DNA of 64,000 nt from Salinimicrobium sp963709775 (GTDB taxonomy: Bacteria; Bacteroidota; Bacteroidia; Flavobacteriales; Flavobacteriaceae), in NCBI GenBank assembly GCA_963709775.1, contig CAVPXS010000022.1, positions 1 to 64,000 on the forward strand, read 5' to 3'. Positions 18,328-25,885 of this stretch are shown piece by piece. The position numbers were made by a program, and so were the translations under genes. The notes beneath the pieces are model-generated. The model was given only the letters and a program-made list of their open reading frames with translations, had not been told where the DNA came from and made no database searches. Each line of letters begins with the position of its first letter. Position 1 is the first letter of the stretch.

Positions 18328-20196
18328 GTGAATTATTTATCTGTTGAAAATGTAGCCAAGGCTTACGGGGAAAGGGAACTTTTCTCGAATATCTCCTTTG
18401 GGATCAATGAAGGTGACAAGGTTGGATTTGTAGCCAAGAACGGAACCGGGAAAACTTCCCTTCTAAACATCCTTTCCGGCGCCGATACTCCCGATGCGGG
18501 AAATGTGGTCTATCGCAAAGATATCACCACTGCCTTTCTTCCGCAGGAACCAAACCTGGATCCCAAGCTTACGGTAGAGCAAACCATCTTTGCTTCAGAT
18601 AATGAGATCCTGAAAGTGATCGAGCGCTACGAAAAGGCACTGGAGAATCCGGAAGATTCTGAAGCTTACCAAAAAGCCTTTGAACAAATGGACGCGCTCC
18701 AGGCCTGGGATTTTGAGACCACCTATAAACAGATCCTCTTCAAACTGAAGCTGGAAGACCTGCATGCCATGGTGGGAAGCCTTAGCGGCGGACAAAAGAA
18801 ACGTCTTGCCCTGGCTTCCATGATCCTCAATAAGCCCGACCTCATCATTATGGATGAGCCTACTAACCACCTGGATCTGGACATGATCGAGTGGCTGGAG
18901 GAATTCTTCCGCAAAGAGAACTTTACCATTTTTATGGTTACCCACGACAGGTATTTCCTGGAGAGGGTATGTAATGAGATCGTGGAACTGGAAGACGGAA
19001 ACCTTTATACCTACAAAGGAAACTACTCCTACTACCTCGACAAAAAGGAGGATAGGATCACTACAGAACAAACCAATACTGATAAGGCAAAGCAGCTTTT
19101 CAAAAAGGAACTGGACTGGATGCGCCGCCAGCCAAAAGCCAGGACCACAAAATCGAAATCACGTATTGAGGATTTCCACGAGATCAAAGACAGGGCCTCC
19201 AAACGTCGCAATGATCACCAGGTCCAACTGGAGATCAATATGGAGCGGCTGGGGAATAAGATCGTGGAATTCCATAATGTGTCTAAAAGCTTCGGGGACC
19301 TTGAGTTGCTTGACAAGTTTAATTATAATTTCCAGCCGGGGGATCGCATTGGGATCATAGGAAAGAATGGTACCGGAAAATCCACTTTTCTGAACATCCT
19401 CACCGGCGGCATTGAACCCGACTCCGGAAAGATCACCATTGGAGAAACCATCAAGTTCGGATATTACACTCAGCGGGGAATTGAAGTAAAGGAAGGTCAG
19501 AAAGTTATTGATGTGATACGGGAATTTGGTGATTACATTCCGCTGAAGAAAGGTCGACAGATCTCTGCACAGCAATTGCTGGAGCGCTTCCTTTTCGACC
19601 GGAAGAAGCAGTATGATTACGTGGAGAAGCTAAGTGGAGGAGAAAAGAAACGCTTGTACCTGTGTACAGTTTTGATCCAGAACCCGAACTTCCTTATCCT
19701 GGATGAGCCTACCAACGACCTGGATATCGTCACCCTGAACGTGCTGGAAAATTTCCTGCTCGATTTTCCGGGATGCCTCGTGGTGGTTTCCCACGACAGG
19801 TATTTCATGGACAAGATCGTGGATCATTTATTTGTTTTTAAAGGAAAAGCCGAGATCGAAGATTTCCCCGGAAATTACACCGATTATAGAGAATACGAAG
19901 CCAGTACCGAAGCTGCTCCTGCTGAAAAAACTGAAACTTCTACCGATAAAAAATCATGGAAGAAGGAAAGCAACACCTCCGCCGGCCTCAACTATAACGA
20001 GCAGAAGGAGTACAACAAACTGGAAAAAGAGATCCATAACCTGGAAAAGAAAAAGGAAGAAGTTCAGAAAAAATTCCTGCAGGACTTAAGCCCGGAGGAG
20101 ATCGAAAAATCTTCTGTGGAATTGAGCAGGATCGAAGATGATATTGAGCAGAAGACCGAGAGGTGGTTTGAGTTGGGAGCGAAGATGGAGAGTTAA
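18328..20196 (+). CDS. ABC-F family ATPase (Uup-like)
   Basis: A 622-residue soluble protein with two ABC domains and no membrane segments. Domain 1: Walker A GKNGTGKT near residue 37, signature LSGGQKKR near 152, Walker B LIIMDEPTNHLDLD. The linker carries RRQPKARTTKSKSRIEDF, typical of Uup-like members. Domain 2: GKNGTGKS near 345, LSGGEKKR near 434, LILDEPTNDLDI. Residues from about 560 form a charged C-terminal coiled coil. I prefer the GTG at 18328 (VNYLSVENVAK...) to the frame opening at 18274, because the ABC-F fold starts there and the earlier part is repeat DNA. ABC-F proteins act on the ribosome E-site or in DNA-structure maintenance (Uup). No permease is nearby, as expected. Confidence 0.93.
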   Translation: MNYLSVENVAKAYGERELFSNISFGINEGDKVGFVAKNGTGKTSLLNILSGADTPDAGNVVYRKDITTAFLPQEPNLDPKLTVEQTIFASDNEILKVIERYEKALENPEDSEAYQKAFEQMDALQAWDFETTYKQILFKLKLEDLHAMVGSLSGGQKKRLALASMILNKPDLIIMDEPTNHLDLDMIEWLEEFFRKENFTIFMVTHDRYFLERVCNEIVELEDGNLYTYKGNYSYYLDKKEDRITTEQTNTDKAKQLFKKELDWMRRQPKARTTKSKSRIEDFHEIKDRASKRRNDHQVQLEINMERLGNKIVEFHNVSKSFGDLELLDKFNYNFQPGDRIGIIGKNGTGKSTFLNILTGGIEPDSGKITIGETIKFGYYTQRGIEVKEGQKVIDVIREFGDYIPLKKGRQISAQQLLERFLFDRKKQYDYVEKLSGGEKKRLYLCTVLIQNPNFLILDEPTNDLDIVTLNVLENFLLDFPGCLVVVSHDRYFMDKIVDHLFVFKGKAEIEDFPGNYTDYREYEASTEAAPAEKTETSTDKKSWKKESNTSAGLNYNEQKEYNKLEKEIHNLEKKKEEVQKKFLQDLSPEEIEKSSVELSRIEDDIEQKTERWFELGAKMES

Positions 20197-20207
20197 GAAA
20201 AACCCTT

Positions 20208-20402
20208 TCAGCGGTTTTTTAACCCTGAAAGAGGTTGTCGGCTTAGAAAGCGATTGTCAACCATGACGCCCACCCGCTTTCCGGGCTCTAAGCCGCGGAA
20301 AGGGGTGGTTACCACAGACACTCAACCATTTCAGCGGTTTTTAACCCTGGAAGAGGTTGTTTTGCCGGACTCCCGCTTTCCTGATTTGAAGCCGCAGAAA
20401 AG
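20208..20402. repeat. Two tandem REP-like units upstream of the RAYT gene
   Basis: Two related units, 20208-20310 and 20322-20402. Each has an imperfect palindrome AACCCTTTCAGCGGTT...AACCCTGAAAGAGGTT followed by a second stem (CCCGCTTTCC...GCCGCGGAAAGG). The first part matches the perfect inverted repeat at the other end of the transposase gene (21018-21050). Confidence 0.8.
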
Positions 20403-20439
20403 ATTACAGAAGAAATTTTATCTTTATCGAAAATTTGTC

Positions 20440-21043
20440 GTGAAAATAGAGACATTAGAAGCGGGAAACTATTATCACATCTACAATCGAGGTAATAACG
20501 GTTCTAAGATCTTTTTTGAAGATGAGAATTATCAACATTTTCTACGTCTCTATAAAAAGTATATTCCCCCTATAGCGGATACTTTTGCGTGGTGCCTAAT
20601 GCAGAATCATTTTCACTTCCTTGTTTATATTAAGCAAGATGAAGAGATATATAAAGAAGATTATCTGAAACTTCCCGGAAGGGAATCTAAAAAACCTATC
20701 GCTTCACGACAATTCGGTCATCTTTTCAATGCCTATGTTCAGGCGATCAATAAGAAATATAAAAGAACCGGAAGCCTTTTAGAAAAGCCTTTTGAACGGA
20801 AAAAAGTCACATCTGAAGATTATCTAAAGAAATTAATTTTCTACATCCATAATAATCCTGTTCACATTCAATTACTGAAAATTTTTCTACATATCCCTGG
20901 ACTTCCTATCAGGAGTTCTATACAGAACAAAAGTCTATAGTGGAGAAAAAGGAAGTTTTTAATTTTTTGGTGACCTGGAGAATTTCAGAATTTATCATCA
21001 AAAAGAACATACGATTGAACCCTTTCAGGGTTTGGAACCCTGA
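20440..21043 (+). pseudogene. REP-associated tyrosine transposase (RAYT, Y1/HUH), C-terminal frameshifts
   Basis: Single-strand endonuclease/ligase family that processes REP hairpins. The GTG at 20440 opens VKIETLEAGNYYHIYNRGNN; then comes CLMQNHFHFLVYI with the HxH metal site (HUH), and KRTGSLLEKPFERKKV and YLKKLIFYIHNNPVH, where the catalytic tyrosine helix lies (FYIHxNP). The main frame ends at 20938, but the expected tail (SITENFSTYPWTSYQEFY...) continues in another frame after an indel near 20868, with a second near 20965, ending at 21041-21043 within the terminal REP hairpin. The earlier frame opening at 20254 is repeat translation. REP-like units flank it on both sides. Confidence 0.85.
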
Positions 21044-21050
21044 AAGGGTT
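21018..21050. repeat. Perfect 15-bp inverted repeat (REP hairpin) at the RAYT 3' end
   Basis: AACCCTTTCAGGGTT, a three-base loop TGG, and its exact reverse complement AACCCTGAAAGGGTT. It is the cleanest copy of the REP palindrome seen upstream of the gene, and overlaps the last codons of the RAYT frame. Confidence 0.9.
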
Positions 21051-21058
21051 GAAGAAAG

Positions 21059-21930
21059 ATGCACATTATCCTATCCTACATAAAATTCCTCCTCCGCTCC
21101 AGCAATCAGCATGGGGTGCATTCGCCGTTTGTTTACAACCTGGTGACCAAATGCTTTTATGACAGGAAGAAATATCCTTCTTACTCAATTCTGAAGCAAT
21201 ACCGCAAATCTCTGCTAAAAGATAAAAGAACTATTCAGGTTAAAGATTTTGGTGCTAAAAGCAGGGTCTTTAAATCTGATGAAAGAGAAGTGTCAAAAAT
21301 GGCAAAAATTGCAGGCATTTCTCCAAAACGCGCCCGACTCTTAAATCGGCTGGTACGATATTTAGAAGTGGATACCGCTCTGGAGCTTGGGACTTCCCTG
21401 GGGATGGGAACAGCTGCCATGGCAGCGGGAAATGATATAAGGATCACTACTCTTGAAGGTTGCCCTGAGACAGCGGCGGTAGCAAGGGAGAAATTTAAAA
21501 CTTTTGAATTTAAAGAATATTGAGCTGAAGATTGGAGAATTTGAGAAATTTTTGGAGGACAGAGGACAGAGGACAGTGGGAAGAAATTCCAAATCCCAAA
21601 TTCCAAATTCCATAAAAAAACAACCGACAACCGACAACTCACAACCCACAACTCCAATCTCAATACTCAATTCTCAAGTACTCACTACTCTTCATCGACG
21701 GCAATCACCAGAAAGAAGCCACTTTAGCATATTTTGAAAAGCTTCTCGCTACTGTTCACAATGACAGCGTCATGATCTTTGACGACATCCACTGGTCCAA
21801 AGGAATGGAAGAAGCCTGGGAGGAGATCAAAGCACATCCACAGGTAAGAGTAAGTATAGACACTTTCCAGTGGGGAATGGTCTTTTTCAGGAGAGAACAG
21901 GAGAAGGAGCATTTTGTGATAAGAGTGTGA
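21059..21930 (+). pseudogene. Class I SAM-dependent methyltransferase-like protein, split by low-complexity DNA
   Basis: The N-terminal piece (21059-21523) begins MHIILSYIKFLLRSSNQHGV and HSPFVYNLVTKCFYD, then ARLLNRLVRYLEVDTALELG TSLGMGT, the SAM-binding motif I (ALELGTSLGMGTAAMA) and TLEGCPETAAVAREKF. A frameshift near 21500 leads to NIELKIGEFEKFLED. From about 21553 to 21687 the sequence becomes G/A-rich then A/C-rich repeat words; the protein resumes in a third frame with LFIDGNHQKEATLAYFEKLL, VMIFDDIHWSKGMEEAWEEI and DTFQWGMVFFRREQ, ending at 21930. The two halves are clearly the O-methyltransferase-like fold used by the family, so the gene was intact before the interruption. Substrate unknown. 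Confidence 0.8.
21553..21687. repeat. Low-complexity word DNA inside the methyltransferase gene
   Basis: Starts with GGACAGAGGACAGAGGACAG, then CCAAATCCCAAATTCCAAATTCC, then ACAACCGACAACCGACAACTC and CTCAATACTCAATTCTCAAG. It has the order (G-rich words, then A/C-rich words) seen at true gene boundaries, yet lies in the middle of a coding sequence. Confidence 0.75.
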
Positions 21931-23097
21931 GTTAGTAGGCAGTGCGCAGGTGTTTAGTTGGCAGTTTTTTTTTTAAAAAGGCTAGTTGAGTTATTGAGCT
22001 GCAAAGGAATCGCCAGTTGAAACCACCCTGTCATTCAGAGCGAAGCTTTTGCGAAGCGAAGAATCTTTCGTTTCCAAATGAGATTCCTCCTGACGTCGGA
22101 ATGACATTTTACTAAAACAGCTATTAGCATGTTTTGGCTTTTCCCTAAACACTGCGTTCCTTTCTTTAAGAGACAGGGTAAAAGCGCATTCCCACCCTTT
22201 AGGAGAGGGAAGAAATGCGGAGGAAGAGTCTATCGACTTTCCCTAGAGATTCCTCCTTCGCTCGGAATGAGCATTTTGTTATAAGAGGGTCAGCTATTAG
22301 CATTCCCAGGTGTCTAGTTGGCATTGCTTTTTCTAAAAATGCTATTGGTTCAAAAGCGGCAAAGGAAGCGCCAGTTGAAACCATACTGTCATTCAGAGCG
22401 AAGCTTTTGCGAAGCGAAGAATCTTTCGTTTCCAAATGAGATTCCTCCTGACGTCGGAATGACATTTTACTTAAAACAGCTATTAGCTATTAGCTATTGG
22501 CTTTTGGCTACTTTCCCTAAAACATCTGCGCTTCCCACCCTTTAGGGAGGGGAAAAGGAAGCGCTACTGCTTTTCACTCGTCAGAAAGGGGAAAAAGAAG
22601 CACCAGCTAAAACACACTGTCATTCAGAGCGAAGCTTTTGCGGAGCGAAGAATCTTTCGTTTCCAAATGAGATTCCTCCTTCGTCGGAATGACATTTTAC
22701 ATAAAACAGCTATTAACCATTAAGCTTGTGGCTATTTTCACAAACCATCTGCGCTTCCCACCCTTTAGGGAGGGGAAAAGGAAGCGCTGTCAGCTCAAAC
22801 CCACCCCGTCCTGCGGCCACCCCTCCGAAGAGGGATTCTAAAATGAGATTTAATAGTACATAAAAAACTCCAACTAATCATAAATAGCAAAGTTTTCTGA
22901 GTTCACATGAGATTTCACCTATCATCAAAGGACAAATGTCATTCAGAGCGAAGCTTTTGCGGAGCGAAGAATCTCTCGATTTTCCAAAGCGATGCTATTC
23001 CTCCTGACGTCGGAATACAATTTTTCAATTCCCCGCCAAGAGAACTTGTAACATATTCCTCTATCTTGCGTCTAACAATCTGAATTCACATTAGTCT
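21931..23097. repeat. Long repeat-filled gap: family-A/F arrays
   Basis: No gene supported in about 1.17 kb; open frames here are translated repeats. Family-A elements at 22029-22106, 22387-22464, 22618-22694 and 22937-23019 (the last with a degenerate right end), plus a right-end fragment at 22236-22266. Family-F hairpins (GCGCTTCCCACCCTTTAGGG...AAGGAAGCGC) at about 22529-22564 and 22751-22787 and a variant at 22153-22184. AGCTATTAGCTATTGGCT words connect them in the order A - words - F - A. Confidence 0.8.
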
Positions 23098-23805
23098 ATG
23101 AGCAGCGTCATAAAGATCAGGCAGATTACCCGGGATTTTAACCTGGGGCAGGAAGTAGTAAAAGTTTTAAAAGGGATTGACCTTGAGATCGAAAAAGGGG
23201 AATATGTTGCCTTTATGGGACCTTCGGGTTCAGGAAAGTCTACTTTAATGAACCTTTTAGGATGTTTGGATACTCCCACCTCCGGTCAATACATACTTAA
23301 CGGGAAGGATGTAAGTAAAATGACAGATGATGAGCTGGCAGAGATTCGTAACAAGGAGATTGGTTTTGTCTTTCAAACTTTCAACCTCCTCCCCCGCACC
23401 ACCGCTCTTGAAAACGTAGCTCTTCCCATGATCTACGCCGGTGCTTCAAAAAGTCAGCGGAAAGAACGTGCCGAGAAAGTACTAGCCGATGTTGGCCTGG
23501 CCGACAGGATGGACCATAAACCGAATCAACTTTCGGGAGGGCAGCGACAAAGGGTTGCTGTAGGTAGAGCTTTGGTTAATAACCCTTCGATCATTCTTGC
23601 CGATGAACCTACAGGAAACCTGGATTCAAAAACTTCCCTGGAGATCATGAACCTCTTTGATGAGATCCACAGGTCCGGAAATACAGTGATCCTGGTAACT
23701 CACGAAGAAGACATCGCCCGACATGCACATCGTATCATAAGATTACGCGACGGAATGATCGAAAGCGACGAAAAGAAGGAAGTGAATTTGGAAGTACGAA
23801 ATTAG
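23098..23805 (+). CDS. ABC transporter ATP-binding protein (LolD/MacB type)
   Basis: A 235-residue nucleotide-binding domain that powers lipoprotein release or MacB/FtsX-type permeases at the inner membrane. Visible: GPSGSGKSTLMNLLGCLD (Walker A, residues about 41 on), FVFQTFNLLPRTTALENV (Q-loop), LSGGQRQRVAVGRALVN (signature), ILADEPTGNLDS (Walker B, D-loop) and VILVTHEE (switch histidine). The NLLGCLD and FQxFNLLPRTTALENV strings are hallmarks of the LolD/MacB group. No permease gene is adjacent: repeats lie upstream and two small membrane proteins downstream. Length is standard. Start ATG at 23098 directly follows the long repeat gap. Confidence 0.92.
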   Translation: MSSVIKIRQITRDFNLGQEVVKVLKGIDLEIEKGEYVAFMGPSGSGKSTLMNLLGCLDTPTSGQYILNGKDVSKMTDDELAEIRNKEIGFVFQTFNLLPRTTALENVALPMIYAGASKSQRKERAEKVLADVGLADRMDHKPNQLSGGQRQRVAVGRALVNNPSIILADEPTGNLDSKTSLEIMNLFDEIHRSGNTVILVTHEEDIARHAHRIIRLRDGMIESDEKKEVNLEVRN

Positions 23806-24145
23806 CGGTACGAAATACGAAGTGAAATTAATAACAGCTCAGTATGAAATTTATATTTTTATTGTAAAACGGGCAACAGGCAACTATCTTGTCCAGTAGG
23901 CAGTACGCAGCGGTTAGTTGGCAGTTTTTGATGTATATTGTAGCTTATATAGTTTAAACTGTAATTAAGGCAGGATAAAAGGCAAAAGTTAACTGCAAAG
24001 CACCTCCCAAAAAAAGCCTTTTTTGAAACTCTTTTTAATAGCAGTGATCCGTAGTTATTAGATCAAAGTCAATTTGTAAAACCCGAACCTCGCAACAGGC
24101 AACACTTCCTTCTAAATTCTAACTTCTAAAATCTACCTTCCAATA
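23806..24145. repeat. Intergenic words, both types
   Basis: No gene seen. The 3' side has GGTACGAAATACGAAGTG and GGCAGTACGCAGCGGTTAGTTGGCAG; the side next to the small gene at 24146 has AACCCGAACCTCGCAACAGG and CTAAATTCTAACTTCTAAAA, again A/C/T-rich before a start codon. Confidence 0.5.
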
Positions 24146-24298
24146 ATGTCTTTTTTCGACAGCGACACTCTAAAATATATCATCCTTATCGTGGTTTTCC
24201 TTGCCTTTTTTCTCTGGACGCGGAATCAGTCAAAAAAGAACCGGCAAAATGGAAGCTTTAGAAAGCGGTATCACGAAAGAAAAAGGAAGAAAGAGTAA
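24146..24298 (+). CDS. Small single-span basic membrane protein
   Basis: A 50-residue frame, MSFFDSDTLKYIILIVVFLA at the N-terminus, continuing FFLWTRNQ and then a strongly basic tail (KKNRQNGSFRKRYHERKRKK). One helix (about residues 10-25) with a positive cytoplasmic C-terminus. It is followed 86 bases later by a second small protein of the same design (24385-24582). The ATG follows A/C-rich leader words. I do not know a function; codon use and a similar neighbour argue for a real gene. Confidence 0.6.
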   Translation: MSFFDSDTLKYIILIVVFLAFFLWTRNQSKKNRQNGSFRKRYHERKRKKE

Positions 24299-24384
24299 AT
24301 TATTTAATCGGGTTTTAACAGGACATAAGTTTCAGTTTATCAGGAATTTTCTGTAAATTAACTGTAATCTAAAATCCTTGTGCC

Positions 24385-24582
24385 ATGGAAGAGTTTTTGT
24401 TAAACGAGATATTTCTGTACCTGGCCCTGGCATGTGTCTGTGTCGCTTTTTTTCTTTGGATAAGAAGCGTAAAAAGAAGGAAAAAGGAACTGGAGTGGCG
24501 TCGTTCGCTAAGCAAAAAGATCCGCGGGAAATTCAGAAGAAAGAACGGGAACAATACGCCCGAAATGAATATTGGAGAATAG
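24385..24582 (+). CDS. Small single-span basic membrane protein
   Basis: A 65-residue frame: MEEFLLNEIFLYLALACVCV then AFFLWIRSVKRRKKELEWRR and a basic tail. The layout copies that of the 50-residue protein upstream: acidic N-terminus, one helix ending FFLW-R, then an Arg/Lys-rich tail. The overlapping frame that starts at 24378 has no such logic and is rejected. No signal peptidase site or lipobox. Function unknown; possibly a membrane-anchored RNA- or lipid-contacting peptide, which is speculation. Confidence 0.55.
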   Translation: MEEFLLNEIFLYLALACVCVAFFLWIRSVKRRKKELEWRRSLSKKIRGKFRRKNGNNTPEMNIGE

Positions 24583-24843
24583 CCTTCAGCCGGAGTATTA
24601 TTAAAAAATAATCTCCTGTTCCTTCACCAGACACTTCTGGAAATTCCTCTCAAAAAGGTCATTTTTAAGAGGTGTTAATGAGAAGTTTCAGAAATAAGAT
24701 CTTCTAAACATTTCTGGATGTATTGTCTTTTCATTCAGGGCGTGTGAACTTTTCAAAAACCCTGTTTGCTTTCCGTTTCAAAAACACTTCAAATTTTCCT
24801 ACTTTAGGCAACCTTTCACAGAGGAGATATTAAAATTGAAAAC

Positions 24844-25419
24844 ATGAAGATTTACACAAAAACAGGAGACAAAGGCACTACTGCTCTTTTTGGCGGCACC
24901 CGGGTTCCCAAACATCATATTCGCATTGAAAGTTACGGCACAGTAGACGAGCTAAATTCTAACCTGGGCCTCCTGCGCGACCAGCAGGTGGATGAGCACA
25001 GCAAGGAGATCATCTTAAAGATCCAGGACCGGCTGTTCACCATAGGTTCCACCCTTGCAACCGATCCTCAAAAAGCAGTGCTTAAAAGTGGGAAAAAGCG
25101 CCTGGAGATCCCTTTGATCTCACAAGAGGATATTGAGCTGCTGGAGCAGGAAATGGATAAAATGAATGAAGCTCTACCGCCTATGACACATTTTGTACTT
25201 CCGGGAGGGCATCAAACCGTGTCAGTTTGTCACGTAGCCCGCTGTGTATGCCGCCGCGCCGAGCGTTTAGCCACTGCCCTATACGAAATTGAACCTTTTG
25301 AGGAGCAGGTGCTGCAGTACCTCAACCGCCTAAGTGACTATCTTTTTGTGCTGGCACGAAAGTTGTCTCATGATCTACAGGCAGAGGAAATCCAATGGAT
25401 TCCGCAGAAGGAATCTTAA
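24844..25419 (+). CDS. Cob(I)yrinic acid a,c-diamide adenosyltransferase (PduO type)
   Basis: A 191-residue trimeric ATP:cobalamin adenosyltransferase that makes adenosylcobalamin. The N-terminal ATP motif KIYTKTGDKGTTALFGGTRV, YGTVDELNSNLGLL, and the C-terminal VARCVCRRAERLATALYE (RxxCRRAER) plus YLNRLSDYLFVLARKL are diagnostic. Length matches PduO/MMAB enzymes. No other cobalamin gene is in the window, so this likely serves salvage for B12-dependent enzymes such as methylmalonyl-CoA mutase. TACTTTAG at 24800-24807 may be the -7 promoter element. Confidence 0.95.
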   Translation: MKIYTKTGDKGTTALFGGTRVPKHHIRIESYGTVDELNSNLGLLRDQQVDEHSKEIILKIQDRLFTIGSTLATDPQKAVLKSGKKRLEIPLISQEDIELLEQEMDKMNEALPPMTHFVLPGGHQTVSVCHVARCVCRRAERLATALYEIEPFEEQVLQYLNRLSDYLFVLARKLSHDLQAEEIQWIPQKES

Positions 25420-25522
25420 AATTCCGATCCTGCAAATTTTTTACTTAAGGCCTCTATTTTATAAGGAATTACAGTGGAAGAGATACGTTCTTAAAATTAG
25501 TGATAAAAAGATGATTTTTTTC

Positions 25523-25552
25523 TTGACTATCTCGTCAAAAAAATTATTTTTG
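25523..25552 (+). promoter_or_regulatory. Bacteroidota-type promoter for the DUF2795 gene
   Basis: TTG at 25523-25525, a 19-base spacer, and TATTTTTG (TANNTTTG) at 25545-25552, ending 23 bases before the ATG at 25576. This fits the flavobacterial -33/-7 consensus. Confidence 0.6.
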
Positions 25553-25575
25553 CAAAAATTAAAACCGATTAACCA

Positions 25576-25797
25576 ATGTATTGGACATTAGAATTAGCAT
25601 CCTACCTTAGTGATGCGCCATGGCCCGCCACAAAAGATGAGTTAATTGATTACGCCATCAGGACGGGTGCGCCCCTGGAGGTTGTCGAAAACCTGCAGGC
25701 TATTGAAGATGAGGGAGATTCCTATGATTCAATAGAGGAAATCTGGCCCGATTACCCTACAGATGAGGACTACCTCTGGAATGAAGATGAATATTAA
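25576..25797 (+). CDS. DUF2795 domain protein
   Basis: A 73-residue acidic protein: MYWTLELASYLSDAPWPATK, DELIDYAIRTGAPLEVVENL, then a very acidic end (PDYPTDEDYLWNEDEY). It matches the DUF2795 pattern: an N-terminal 'LxxxL..apWPATkeELI.yA...gaP..vhenL' helix-turn-helix-like unit. In many Flavobacteriia this small gene lies immediately before secA, as here (88 bases). Its function is not established. It has its own promoter and a terminator behind it, so it is probably a single-gene transcript. Confidence 0.88.
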   Translation: MYWTLELASYLSDAPWPATKDELIDYAIRTGAPLEVVENLQAIEDEGDSYDSIEEIWPDYPTDEDYLWNEDEY

Positions 25798-25822
25798 AAG
25801 CACACTTAAATAACAGCAGAAA

Positions 25823-25850
25823 AAAGTCTCAGAATTGAGGCTTTTTTTTT
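25823..25850 (+). terminator. Rho-independent terminator after the DUF2795 gene
   Basis: AAAGTCTCA, loop GAA, TTGAGGCTTT then a run of T's (25841-25850). One G-U pair in the stem. Confidence 0.75.
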
Positions 25851-25853
25851 GCT

Positions 25854-25861
25854 TAACTTTG
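25854..25861 (+). promoter_or_regulatory. Candidate -7 element of secA
   Basis: TAACTTTG fits TANNTTTG and ends 24 bases before the secA ATG. A TTG at 25835-25837 is only 16 bases upstream, slightly short for the -33 element, so support is partial. Confidence 0.4.
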
Positions 25862-25885
25862 ACATATTAAATACCACAAAAACAT

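Noticed and set aside
20254..20439. N-terminal extension of the RAYT protein
   Set aside because: Translation of the two upstream REP units; the conserved fold starts at the GTG at 20440.
22199..22545. Small proteins on either strand in the repeat gap
   Set aside because: Same repeat translations as above; no family features.
21931..23097. Prophage or integrated element
   Set aside because: No integrase, structural or attachment-site features; only short repeats.
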